Source: Selaginella tamariscina (lineage: Eukaryota > Streptophyta > Lycopodiopsida > Selaginellales > Selaginellaceae). Taken from it: DNA of 64,000 nucleotides. Position numbers and translations under genes: made by a program. Position 1 is the stretch's first letter; every line of letters begins with the position of its first letter. The notes below the pieces were generated by a model that made no database searches, was not told the DNA's origin, and was given only the letters and a program-made list of their open reading frames with translations. The stretch is from NCBI GenBank assembly GCA_003024785.1, contig PUQB01000084.1, positions 597,932 to 661,931 on the forward strand, in the 5' to 3' direction. Shown piece by piece: positions 36,749-48,920 of this stretch.

Positions 36749-36772
36749 GTCTGATGATTTTTTCTTTTGCAG
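36424..36772 (+). other. Probable 3'UTR intron of TON2
   Basis: The stop codon TAG (36421-36423) is followed at once by a consensus donor GTGAGT. A good acceptor TTTTCTTTTGCAG ends at 36772. The enclosed DNA has TG and AG tracts, as in the other introns of this gene. Splicing here would leave a junction directly at the stop, too close to trigger nonsense-mediated decay. Confidence 0.6.
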
Positions 36773-38123
36773 GTAGCTTTGAAGAAAGAAGAATAGTCTG
36801 ACGCATGTTAACAGAAAGTGTAAGTTTATATACTGATCTCTATATTTTAAACTTTGTTGTATTTATGTACGTGTGTTTATATTATTCTCTAAATGTTTTG
36901 TATGTATTTTCTATAAAGGACGTGGTTTTATAAAGTATTTTAATTTTATTAACTTTTGTGAACGTACATTAGCTGATTCATGGACAAACTATATAAAGAT
37001 AACAGTCTTTCTTAATCGCCTTTCACCTCTTAGTGAGTTTCATTCATAGGTTGCAGCCCCACGAGACTGCTTATAACATTGGCATATATATATGTATAGA
37101 CACACACACACACACGTTTACTTTTTTAGATATATGTATCCATATGTGTATTATCCTATTGATAACTGCAGTGAATTTGTGAAAAATAAACGCCATAATG
37201 GTCTGCGTTCTACACTTCCGAGTATCATATATATTATTATTATATATTTAATTATATTATATATTCAGTTAGATAATTCAATATGAAAAAATGATATTTA
37301 AATTATATTATTCTTAAGTATTATACATGTGTATGTATGTATTGTATATGATTATACAAGATCAAAGGAGTTTCAGTTGTTCAACATACACATAGGCGGA
37401 GAGAGAGGTGCACACGCAGATTTTAAGAACAGGTTTTACATAATAGAAATACATGTATGTGCATTTATTAATATCTGTAGATATTATGTAGATTAATGTC
37501 ATTATTAGTTTTATTATTATAGAACTACATTTTTATTTTATTTTTACTATGATAAATATTAATCAATAAATTAAATAAATGCATAAATTTAAGTATGGAA
37601 CAAACCTATGTATGCATTTCCGTGCATTTGAACTATATTGGTTCTTTAAATTCATCACCTTCATTTTGTACATATACACACACATTCATAAGAGTCTCCC
37701 TCACACACACGCACGTGCACACACACACACAATCATACTTGGTGTGATGTCCAGTTATAGGTCAGGAACTGCACATGTATGGAAATAAAAAATCACGACT
37801 GTATATATACACGTACATAAATACACACAAATTTATATATACTATACACTAGTGTCTGTGTGTGTGTTGTATGTGTGTATATATATAAAGTCTTTTATGA
37901 GAGAGAGAGCACATTATAATATGAGAGAGAGTCTAACACATACATGTGTGTAATGTATTATAAAATAAAGTAACACAGATCTAATATATATACCTAGTAT
38001 ATGTGACGTCGTAGATATAGATATATGCCAATGCATGTCTTTGCGTGAGAGAGAGAGAGAGCACACACGCACACAGAGACTACATACTGAACACACTAAT
38101 TGAAACACTAGGAAATATATATA

Positions 38124-38155
<32 letters not shown>

Positions 38156-39104
38156 CAAGCAAGCACCCATACATAATTTAATCTACTTCTTGTCTTTGTG
38201 TGTTATGCACATACAATTTTCTGTATATAAATAGACTTTAATGCTTTCTAGGAGATAAAACATGTGCTACAGTCTTTAGATTGTTAATGTGCACAATAGG
38301 TCTATTTCAAATTTCTTTTAATTTTTTAACTATTAAATTAAATTTGAATATGAAACTTTCCGATAATAAGATTTTTATTATATTCTCATAACTCAATTAA
38401 ATAAATAGGTAATTACATGTGTTTTATATACTATCTATCACTATATAGACATGTCTTTTATATGCGTATAATTGACATATATATCATGGTCCATATATGA
38501 TATATATATGCCTCCGCTTGTTAACTTGAGATACACACGTATATAACTTGTTTTTCTTTATCATCCACCTGTTAGCATATAGACCGTATACCGGATTGTG
38601 TGATTAAGGCGGTTTAAATAGGTTTTTAAGGAGAAAGGCACACGTCTACACGTATATGCACAGGATTGGTGTTAATTATTGAGTTAAGGGAGGTTTAACA
38701 AGGGATTAAGTTGTGGAAGAATTAGTATGTTGTTATTAACACGTAAGTGGAGTTTGAAGATTCCGGTCACAATTAATTAACTTCGTCTCTTTGGGTTTTA
38801 ACTAATCAAGTTTTAAAAATAATTATGATTAATATCAAGGTGGATTACACATTGTATTTTATATACACCATTATATGAAGCCTCTTCCCTGGTATATATT
38901 ACTGTAAAATTTATAATAGAGAATATAATAAGAAAATCAGATGTATATATAATACCAACATACACCAATATAAGTTTTCACACGACTGATCTTGTGTAGT
39001 ACCCTATGAACAATTCACATACACACGTATAAATTCTTTTTGAAACTTTAGGTATTTTCAAATTTAGAAATATATAGTATAGTTACATTTATATTTTTAA
39101 AATT
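36773..39104. other. TON2 3' flank and AT-rich intergenic DNA
   Basis: TATA- and CA-rich DNA with AG tracts near 38047-38061 and 38133-38155. Small open frames are simple-sequence translations. Nothing else recognised. Confidence 0.55.
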
Positions 39105-39338
39105 CTCTATTCTTAAACTGCCCTGAAAATAGAAGTTAATTTGCTACAGGTACTTTTATGTAATATTAATTAAAATTGCTCTAAGATGGTCGAATGGAGT
39201 GATTTATTATATGCAATTAATTTATAATTATTTGCAGTGATATAATATAGGTATATCTCAAGATTTATTTATTTGCATTTCAAATTCAATGATATAAAAA
39301 ATTACACCTGTCTTAGAACAATATGAAATACAAAAATA

Positions 39339-39392
39339 CATCAACAGCAGGCTTAGAGGCAAGCCCAATAGATTTCAAGTCTATTTCGCCGT
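39339..39392 (-). pseudogene. tRNA-Ser(UGA) relic in unit 0
   Basis: The minus strand reads ATAGACTTGAAATCTATTGG (anticodon stem-loop, anticodon TGA), GGCTTGCCTCTAAGCC and then TGCTGTTGATG, the 3' acceptor side. The 5' half is eroded and the T arm is gone. Confidence 0.6.
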
Positions 39393-39718
39393 GTATGATA
39401 TATAACCTAATGAGACAGACCTTAAATCTTAAACCCTAAACCCTCGTAAGTTACATTTTACAATATTTAGATTCTGCGTGTCTTTGATGTATAAGAATGG
39501 ACTTTATTACTTGAAATTCATATATATATCCTTGAAAATTTAACATACACTCTTAGTTTGTATATATGATATGGTTGAGTCTCCATATTTGCATTAATGC
39601 ATATTTAATACCCAATGCTCACTATGGAGTTTTTCTTAAATAAATTCAAAGGAAACACTTAATATCTCTGTTTAATACAAACACTTATAAAAATTTCAAA
39701 CCAAAAAAGTATATACAT

Positions 39719-39723
<5 letters not shown>

Positions 39724-39790
<67 letters not shown>
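39724..39790. repeat. (CT)n(TA)n tract of unit 0
   Basis: About 23 CT then about 10 TA units. The same compound tract sits at the equivalent place in every later unit with different lengths. Confidence 0.95.
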
Positions 39791-41199
39791 AAATAGGTTT
39801 ATAATACAGTAAATCCATATGTATGTATATATCTATATGAGTTAAAGGTGTGTAGATTTGATGGATGTGTATTAAAATTGCAATTTGAAATTAAAAAGAA
39901 ATTATATCTTTTTGTTTATAAACCATATATTATTTGATATTCATATATATATTTTAAAATTTATATATAATATTATATTCATTAATAAAGTATATATCAA
40001 TTTGTATTAAAAAGCACATTATTAATTTTAAAATCAAAATAGAAAGTCTTGCAGTGGTATTTTCCATTTTCATATAAAAATTATTAACTTACAGAAATTA
40101 TTATGAATTTTTTTCTAATGAATTTATTACTGTTCATATGTTATGTAATGTGTATCTATACAATTTATTAATATTCTTTTGCCTTAATCCATGTCTTTTA
40201 TTTATTTGTGTATTTCATCCTCTCTCTCTCTTTAATATATATTTATATAGAGAAAGAGAGAGAGAGACACACACACACAATAAGTTAATATATTAAAATA
40301 ATGTAGATATTTTTCTTTTAAACCTTATTAAAACATTAACTTATTTTCATAAGAAAGAGATCTTAAAGCTAAAATTCTGAATTAGTATACCCAATCTTGC
40401 TAAGTTCATAACAAGATGTTACCTACAATCAAAACTTTACGTAAACCTATATTTATGAATTTGCATGTTAACCAACAATATCTAAATAGAATTGGTAATA
40501 ATTTATAATCATTAATTTTCAGTAAACTAAATAAGTTTCACATACAATTATATATGTATAAATAACTTTTAATTCTAAGTAATTAGTAAAACCTGTATTC
40601 ATATTTTAAAACCACCCACCATATTACGTGCATGCAAGTTACTGTCTCCCATGCGTTGTTGTGGCGTAGTACAAAATGCAAGTGACTCTATTTCGTATAT
40701 ACCCTTGCGAATATAAGAGGACATTCTTCTTTAAGCCGTAGTGTATTTTGCTTTTGAAAATTAATAAACTTAATTCTACAACTTTGCAATTTGATTTTGT
40801 TGCCTAGTGCATTAGCAAACAAAACTGGGTTGGACATAAACGGCCATAAGATTCTCCTCCCTCCATTGATATGCATACTTAAGTGTTATATTCAATGTGT
40901 AAATGTGTTTAAGGGTTAGAGCAATTAAAATCACATATTAGACAAATATGTATATAATTAAAATGGGCATGTCTATAGTCCCATTTTTTAATATTAACAA
41001 TTTTAATTATTTAATTAGCATTTTTTAATATTAAAGAAATATTCTTTAAAATATATGTTTGAAGATAGAAAATTCTTTAAAATATTCTATTTTGTAACCC
41101 TTTAATAAATTATAGTTAAAAATTAATAACATTATAAAATTAAAAGGTATTAAATTATATAATATATTATATTTAAGATTGTATAGGCTTAATATAAAA

Positions 41200-44055
41200 T
41201 TAAGGAAGAACATAAGAGGTACATTATATAAATATTGATGTTGTTATTAAAATATTAATATTTAAATATAACATTAATTAAAAATTTGTATTAGTAATAT
41301 ACACACACACACACACACACACACATTTATATATATATATAATATACAAAATCCTATAATAATATAGTCAATCTTCCATATCTTTTTATAAATTTATATA
41401 GTTAAGTAAACAATTTGGTACTATTATTAAAGAGTTTATTATAAATATGAATATTAAATAAATGATATTTTATAATTTTGTAATTGCTTTAAGCTTTAGA
41501 AAATATACATTTTCTTGCAGTTTTGTTAATCATGAGTAATGAGAACCATCATTAATTTTTGAAAATCTTTACAGTAATTAAAGTATGCTTTAGGTTTTTG
41601 GTTCCTTTGTTAACAAAGTGTGGGGTTTGCACTTCCACATCACTACTGGTTTATGTCGTTTGCTCAGTGATGTCATTTCAATCTCCTTCGCCACCTTGTT
41701 TTAGGCCAAAAAGGGTGTTGCAATTCTGTACTTGTGACAGTAGGCCTTCCAACTCTCGAACCAGTCTCCCAATAGTCGACCACATGCTTATATAGTTCTG
41801 AGTAACTAGTTGCCTTATCAGAATTCTTTGGCATCGATTTTTGAACCCATGCCACATATTTTTTGATGCCATCAATAATAACCTCTTGTTCCTTGAGCTG
41901 GGCACTCAATGGAATAGGTCTGGTTGTCCTTCTGGGAGAAGTGGCTTTCCATTCTCTCCACTTTTGAAGAGCATTAAGCCCTCTTTCAACCACTCCTGCT
42001 CTGATGGCCGTAACTTGTACTGCATAATAGGTATACCATCTCTATGGAGAAAAAGAATTGTAGCGGCACAAGGTGACCAACTAAAGAATCACTCCCTCTT
42101 TTTATATACTCCTTGAGAAATTTTTTGAAGTCTGGCACCTCAGTCACAAGCAAAGCACAACTTTTTTTGGAGATGCAATTTTCAAAAAGATTCATCATAT
42201 GCGGTAAGGTAAGTGCACTTGTCCTTTTTGTAGAGTTGGAGACCTTGCTGAAGAACGCATCAATATCTTCATGAGTGTGACCAACCATAAGGAAACTGAG
42301 CGTGATTGTTTAAACACACCTTTGGCAACAAGCATTGACAAGTATGCTAGCACATATCTAGAAAATAAAAGTAAGTATGAGCTTGAGAAACCCTTAAGTA
42401 AAATGATTTACCTATTTTTGTTCTCGCCTGCACAATTATCCATCTGTAAAAAAAATGACGAGGAAGCTTATTTGATGTTGAGGACACATGTACACTATTT
42501 GAGCTAGATCCCTCCACTGAACCAGAACTCTCAACAGGGCCATCTGTTTTTTGTGCAGGCTCTGACAATGCCTCTCATATTCCCAAGTAGCCTCAAGTGC
42601 AGATGTGTTCATGAGAGCATTATGTAAAGGTTGAAGGTGTTGTTTCTTCACTTTGAGATCACTGATAGGACTTGTCTGTGAGTGGGCTTCAAGGTTTTGA
42701 AACACATGGCCAACGACCCAATAGTGAAATTGGAGTCGCTAGACCAATGTGGAAGTGAAAAGTGTCCATATGACTCACAACCGTGTCCATGTGTTAGCAC
42801 ACATGTCAATGAAATCGGAAGTTTCATGACATTTCCAAGGCACTTTGGTGTTGCAAGAGCTTTGGAATGCTGGTCTTTGAATGATCCATCTTGTCATGGA
42901 TCAAGCACAGGTACTCTGATGGGCGTGACACAGAAAGCATGCGGTGTGCATAGTACTGAGACCAAGTTTGTTGTGCAATCATGTGGGCCTCCATCTTCTT
43001 TTGAATGGCAGTGATCTCCACCAAGGTTTTTGCACAAGCCTCTGCAGCCTTCAATGATGTACAAGTGTCACACTTGGAAAAGCTAGAGTGTTTTGCAATC
43101 TCCACATCCTTAAAATGAGTATTCCATATGTTGTTGAAGGTACCAGTGCAGATTGCTTGAGCCCCATCAAACTGAGGCACTTGTTCACATGTTCACACAG
43201 CTTCAATTGAGTGTAGATTGAAGGCAAAACCTTGAGATTTTCCCTGACCCCATTTGGTTCGGCATTTGTGAGGCATCCTGTCTGCATTTGCTTCCACAAA
43301 AGCCTTGAGTATCTCTATGGCTACCATAATGTGAGAGCGGGTTTTGACCAAGGCGAGTGTTCCCATGTATGAGGTTCGCGCTCCATCTAGCCGACGATAG
43401 AACAAGTCTTTGGGATCCTATATAATGTATCAAGCTTTGAAGCAGATGGCCACCTTATTAAATACTATGATGTAGTTTGATAACCTGTGTCCAAGGCCAT
43501 TCCATCAATAGACTCAGTTAGTGCAGCATATACAAACTCATGCCTTTGCTTTTGGGTGAGCGTACAAAAGACATGTCTACATTGGGTAATTTCATTTCGG
43601 TTGCCATCTGACAACACTTCTTCTTGTAGCAGTCAATCGTGGAAATGCTTAATAACACTTGGAAAGATGTAATCCATCTTGACCCTCTTGCCAAACTTGC
43701 AGGGGAAGATCTACAACCATGAATCGCCTTTTTCTTACTATAGAGGAACCTCATCAAATATGGGTTGTCTTTCCAAGTTATTATTAAAATCTAACCTAGA
43801 ATATATTGAATTATCTTGCCGTCTTAATTCAGATATTTGCCACCTCACGAGGGATTCATGATGCAATGTGCCATTAAGTGAAACCTTTGTCACAACTACA
43901 CCCACAAAGTTGGCCCCTAGTTTCTCTTTTGATACTGCTTCCATTAGATTTGTATTATGATGATGCCTCTCCAATCTCGATCTCATAAAGAAAGAGAATC
44001 ACCTCATCCATCACAACAGACAAGCCATCATCTGGTGAACTCGTACTAATATTTA
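41200..44055 (-). pseudogene. Decayed DUF7869-type (DDE-like) transposon, copy B
   Basis: Inverse to copy A (3.7-6.96 kb) and clearly homologous throughout. On the minus strand: GVVVTKVSLNGTL (about 43.9 kb), CDTCTSLK (about 43.07 kb), IHDKMDHSKTSIPKL (about 42.88 kb), DNCAGENKN (about 42.44 kb), VGHTHEDIDAFFSKVS (about 42.28 kb), and a C-terminal basic stretch near 41.9 kb. I associate this motif set with DUF7869 proteins; a transposase role is inferred from the spaced acidic residues and the dispersed copies. It is broken in many places but less decayed than copy A. Its 5' side is cut where array DNA begins (about 44055), and it lacks about 230 bp near the 3' side present in copy A. It lies between unit 0 and unit 1 of the macrosatellite. 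Confidence 0.62.
41301..41342. repeat. (AC)n(TA)n tract at the copy B tail
   Basis: The tract lies at the place where copy A has a pure (TA)n tract (6834-6868), so the microsatellite was part of the element and diverged after duplication. Confidence 0.85.
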
Positions 44056-44952
44056 TAGACACACACAAAATAAGTTAATATATAAAAATAATGTAGATAT
44101 TTTTCTTTTAAACCTCATTAAAACATTAACTTATTTTCATAAGAAAGAGCTTAAAGCTAAAATTCTGAATTAGTATACCCAATCTTGCTAAGTTCATAAC
44201 AAGATCAAAACTTTACATAAACCTATATTTATGAATTTGCATGTTAGCCAACAATATCTAAATAGAATTGGTAATAATTTATAATCATTAAAACCAATTT
44301 ATAATCATTAAAACTTTCTCTCTTAACTTCACCATCACTCTTAACAAACACGCGCTCCACTTGCTTTATAACATTGGAATTGGTCAATAAAGAGTCCAGA
44401 GAAATTAACGAGTGCACATTTTAGGTGGTCGGACTCAGGTTTATTCATCCATGTGATATAAAGGCCGTAGCTCTATCATGTAATCATTTGTGCACATTAA
44501 GCATGTTACACACACACATTAGAAACAATGACCCACCCACCATATTACGTGCATGCAAGTTACTCGTCTCCCATGCGTTGTTGTTGCGTAGGGTGTACGT
44601 ACAAAATGCAAGTGACTCTATTTCGTATATACCCTCGCGAATATAAGAGGACATTCTTCTTTAAGCCGCGGTGTATTTTGCTTTTGAAAATTAATAAGCT
44701 TAATTCTACAGCTTTGCAATTTGATTTTGTTGCCTAGTGCATTAGCAAACAAAACTGGGTTGGACATAAACGGCCATAAGATTCTCCTCCTCCATTGATA
44801 TGCATGCTTAGGTGTTATATTCAACGTGTGAATGTGTTTCAAGGGCTAGAGCAATTAAATCGCATATTAGACCAATTAAGATCGCAATTAGAACGCCTTA
44901 AATGAATGAAACACGCTCTCACGCGTGCTTGTGTCACGCGCATCAAACACGC

Positions 44953-44959
44953 TATAAAA
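44953..44959 (+). promoter_or_regulatory. TATA box of unit 1 coding segment
   Basis: TATAAAA 102 bp before the MASVEL-type ATG, same layout as in unit 2. Confidence 0.5.
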
Positions 44960-45054
44960 AGAGATGCCATTGGATGCGAGTCCATACCGTGTTTTCCCTT
45001 GCTCAAGCCTAGGTATATAAGGAGGAGGACCCCGCAAGGAACTTTAGGTTTAGC

Positions 45055-45708
45055 ATGGCGTCCGTGGAGTTGGAGCAGACGGAGGAGTTGGAGAGGCAGA
45101 GGCTGCGCATGAACGTAGTAATGGAGGCAGGAAGAAGGGTAACGAGATCGATGGGAATCGGCCTATTGACAGTCTAGAGAGAATAGTGAGCGCGTACTTT
45201 AGGTGGCTGGACATGGACAACACAACGATCCGAGTTGTGCGTGGCATCCCAAACACTAAGAAGGTCATTCTCAAGTGTACAAGGACAGAACAGGGAAGCC
45301 CTGTTGAGTAGCACGATGAAGAACATTGCGAGGCGGAAGGATGTGCCGGTATATTCTCGGCCCACCTAACAAAGCAACAGCACGAAGAGCGAACCAGGCA
45401 ACATCGAACGCGAGGAGAGGCGTAGGGAGCGACGGGAGCGCATGCTCTATTTGAGAGGAGCCCGAGGGGAGGATGCCGCTATTGGCCACGTCGAACACTT
45501 TCTAAACCGAGTTCTCAAGCTCAGTGACAACGCCGAGGTAAGCGAGGCTAAGTGGTTCGACCGACCATTGCCTGGGTTTTCAAGGCCCATTGAAATTGTG
45601 TTCAAGGACCAAGAAACAAAACAAAGGGTGCTTGACGCTTGGAACATGGGAAAGGATGATAGATTCAGTAGGGTTTGCTACAGGTTGATAGAACCCTGCC
45701 CATTGTGA
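45055..45708 (+). pseudogene. ORF1-like coding segment, unit 1 (most decayed copy)
   Basis: Same segment as in unit 2 (see there), but with extra single- and two-base losses in the first half, so only the second-half frame (45442-45708, 88 residues ending LIEPCPL) is open. Confidence 0.75.
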
Positions 45709-46792
45709 TTTTGTGCAATTAAAGAATTCGTTTGTCAACGAGCTAGAGTCGTATATTCATTAAGGGAAAAAATAATTAGGATGATTCCCAAGAGTCTATA
45801 ACCAGATTTGATCAGCATACACGCCGGGTAAAAAGCCCCAGTGTTGATCTTCACACAGATTTAAGATAATTATTTGATAAGCTTTATAAATAGATATCTG
45901 CATATTGTTAAAGAATTTCTACAATATCCCGAAAGATGTTAGTAAAAGGCAACCAATCGTGTGCCCTATAAAGCGTTACTGACGAGTCACTACCATCAAT
46001 TGCTTATAGTGTTAGTGAAGACACTCATGTTTCTCCTCTTTGTTTCCTACTTAATAGGTTACAGCCTTGACATCATCACTTTGTGCGTCTCTACACACAC
46101 CGCGCGCATTATATGTCTTGTATAGTGACAATTCGTTTCCAAGTGTTTTGAATTAGCATGCCCTATCTTGTGCTACAAGGAATTACTACTTACATTACAT
46201 ATTAACAGTATTAGTGTTACTCCTGAGTCCTATATTTATTTATCACATGTTTTTATGAATTTGCGTGTTAGCCAGCAATGTCGAAATAGAATTAGTAATA
46301 ACTTATTTCTAATAAACCAGCTGTCTAGACTTCACAAACGAACTTCTTTAATGCTTTTAATTCTAAATAACAGGTAAATCTTGTATTTATATTTAAAATT
46401 GCAGTTTCTTTCTTAGCTTCACTATCACTCTATATAAACATGCTCCACTTGCTTTATAAGATTGGAATTGGTCTGCAAAGAGTCTAGAGAGATTACTCAT
46501 CGTAACATAAAGGCCGCAGCTCGCTCTATCACGTAATCATTTATGCATATTGTAAAGACCCTATATACAAGAGTATCTATTCTTAAACTGCCTTGTAAAG
46601 AGAATTTAATTTGCTACAGGTTTTATGTAATATTAATTAGCTCTAAGATGGTCGTTTAGAGTGATTTATTATATGCAATCGATTTATTATCCTTTGCAGT
46701 GATTTAATACATTTGCATTTCAAATTCAATGATATAAGAAATGACATGCGTGTACATACATGTGCCTTAGAACGATAGGAAATACGAAAATA

Positions 46793-46852
46793 CGTCAGCA
46801 GCAAGCCCAATAGATTTCAAGTCTATCTCTTTAACCACTCGGACATGTTGAC
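46793..46852 (-). pseudogene. tRNA-Ser(UGA) relic lacking T arm, unit 1
   Basis: The 60-nt minus-strand sequence begins GTCAACATGTCCGAGTGGTT (acceptor side, D arm with A box), continues with an anticodon stem-loop, loop CTTGAAA (anticodon TGA), and ends TGCTGACG, which still pairs with the 5' GTCAACA at six of seven positions. About 22 nt covering most of the variable arm and T arm (B box) are gone, so it should not be transcribed by Pol III or fold as a working tRNA. Confidence 0.8.
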
Positions 46853-47205
46853 CAATTTGACTTGCCATGTACGATATATGAAATATTTTATAGCATATAA
46901 CAGCTATATATTCTTAAGTTGCATTTTACAATATTTAACTTTTAGATTCTGCCATGTGCATGGTGTGTGTTACATGTATAAGAACGGACATATATTATAT
47001 GGATATATCCTTAAAAATTTATACACTCTTAGTTTGTATATATGATATGTGTGAGTCTCCATATTTGCATTAATGCATATTTAATAGCCAAGGGATAAGG
47101 ATGCTCACGTATGGAGTTTTTCTTAAATAAATTCAAAGGAAACACTTAATATCTCTGTTTAATACAAACACTCATAAAATTTTCAAACCAAAAAAAGTAT
47201 ACTTT

Positions 47206-47259
<54 letters not shown>

Positions 47260-47260
47260 A
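47206..47260. repeat. (CT)n(TA)n tract, unit 1
   Basis: First of two compound tracts per unit; its length varies between units and accounts for part of the unit-length differences. Confidence 0.93.
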
Positions 47261-47807
47261 AATAGGTTTATAAATACAGTAAATGTATGTATGTATATGT
47301 GTTAAAGGATCCATGTATAACTATTTAAATAGACACGATCCATACCCATAGTTTAGATTTTCTTTTATTACGTCAAGATGGATTATGGGTTTATAATGAG
47401 TGTTTGAAGAGCTTTTTGATGTTCTAAATATGTCATACGCTAGTAAATATACTAATATATTTCAATGCTACAATTGAAATTAGAAAGAGGTTATATCTTT
47501 TTATTTATAAACCATATATTCATTTATATATTTTAAGATTTATATATAATATATTATATTCATTAATAAAGTATATATCAATTTGTATTAAAAAGCACAT
47601 TATTAATTTTAAAATCAAAATAGAAAGTCTTGCAGTGGTATTTTCCATTTTCATATAAAAATTATTAACTTACATTTAAAACTTGAAGTTATTATGAATT
47701 TTTTTCTAATGAATTTATTAAGTGTATCTATACAATTTATTAATATTCTTTTGCCTTAATCCATGTCTTTTATTTATTTGTGTATTTCATCCTCTCTCTC
47801 TCGATCT

Positions 47808-47848
<41 letters not shown>

Positions 47849-48818
47849 CACACACAAAATAAGTTAATATATTAAAATAATGTAGATATTTTTCTTTTAA
47901 ACCTCATTAAAACATTAACTTATTTTCATAAGAAAGAGCTTAAAGCTAAAATTCTGAATTAGTATACCCAATCTTGCTAAGTTCATAACAAGATCAAAAC
48001 TTTACATAAACCTATATTTATGAATTTGCATGTTAGCCAACAATATCTAAATAGAATTGGTAATAATTTATAATCATTAATTTCCAGTAAACTAAATAAG
48101 TTTCACATACAATTATATATGTATAAACAGCTTTTAATTCTGTAAGTAAAACCTGTATTCATATTTTAAAACCAAAACTTTCTCTCTTAACTTCACCATC
48201 ACTCTTAACAAACACGCGCTCCACTTGCTTTATAACATTGGAATTGGTCAATAAAGAGTCCAGAGAAATTAACGAGTGCACATTTTAGGTGGTCGGACTC
48301 AGGTTTATTCATCCATGTGATATAAAGGCCGTAGCTCTATCATGTAATCATTTGTGCACATTAAGCATGTTACACACACACATTAGAAACAATGACCCAC
48401 CCACCATATTACGTGCATGCAAGTTACTCGTCTCCCATGCGTTGTTGTTGCGTAGGGTGTACGTACAAAATGCAAGTGACTCTATTTCGTATATACCCTC
48501 GCGAATATAAGAGGACATTCTTCTTTAAGCCGCGGTGTATTTTGCTTTTGAAAATTAATAAGCTTAATTCTACAGCTTTGCAATTTGATTTTGTTGCCTA
48601 GTGCATTAGCAAACAAAACTGGGTTGGACATAAACGGCCATAAGATTCTCCTCCCTCCATTGATATGCATGCTTAGGTGTTATATTCAACGTGTGAATGT
48701 GTTTCAAGGGCTAGAGCAATTAAAATCGCATATTAGACCAATTAAGATCGCAATTAGAACGCCTTAAATGAATGAAACACGCTCTCACGCGTGCTTGTGT
48801 CACGCGCATCAAACACGC

Positions 48819-48825
48819 TATAAAA
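48819..48825 (+). promoter_or_regulatory. TATA box before the array coding segment (unit 2)
   Basis: CGCTATAAAAAG, 102 bp before the ATG at 48921. A second TATATAAGG lies about 41 bp before that ATG. The longer ATG at 48768 lies upstream of the first TATA box, which argues for 48921 as the start if this promoter is used. Equivalent boxes occur at 44953, 52694, 56571 and 60451. Confidence 0.5.
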
Positions 48826-48920
48826 AGAGATGCCATTGGATGCGAGTCCATACCGTGTTTTCCCTTGCTCAAGCCCAGGTATATAAGGAGGAGGACCCCG
48901 CAAGGAACTTTAGGTTTAGC

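Larger units (their letters stand above)
39105..40950 (+). repeat. Unit 0: diverged, truncated unit of the 3.87-kb macrosatellite
   Basis: Homology to the array starts abruptly at TCTATTCTTAAACTGCC (matching about 46577) and ends at CACATATTAGAC (matching about 44870/48740). It carries the tRNA-Ser relic, the (CT)n(TA)n tracts and the block GCATTAGCAAACAAAACTGG, but not the coding segment. It differs from units 1-5 by many substitutions and indels, whereas those units are nearly identical to each other. Confidence 0.85.
44056..47857 (+). repeat. Macrosatellite unit 1
   Basis: Nearly identical to units 2-5 but with about 75 bp missing near 44285-44310 and several one- and two-base losses in the coding segment. 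Its left end abuts transposon copy B. Confidence 0.93.

Noticed and set aside
44425-44842. Repeated short frames in each macrosatellite unit (73-, 69-, 66- and 62-residue readings)
   Set aside because: They recur only because the unit recurs. They lie in AT-rich parts or antisense to the ORF1-like segment and show no domain.
46793-46852. Functional tRNA-Ser gene
   Set aside because: The T arm and B box are missing in every copy, so it was recorded as a relic instead.
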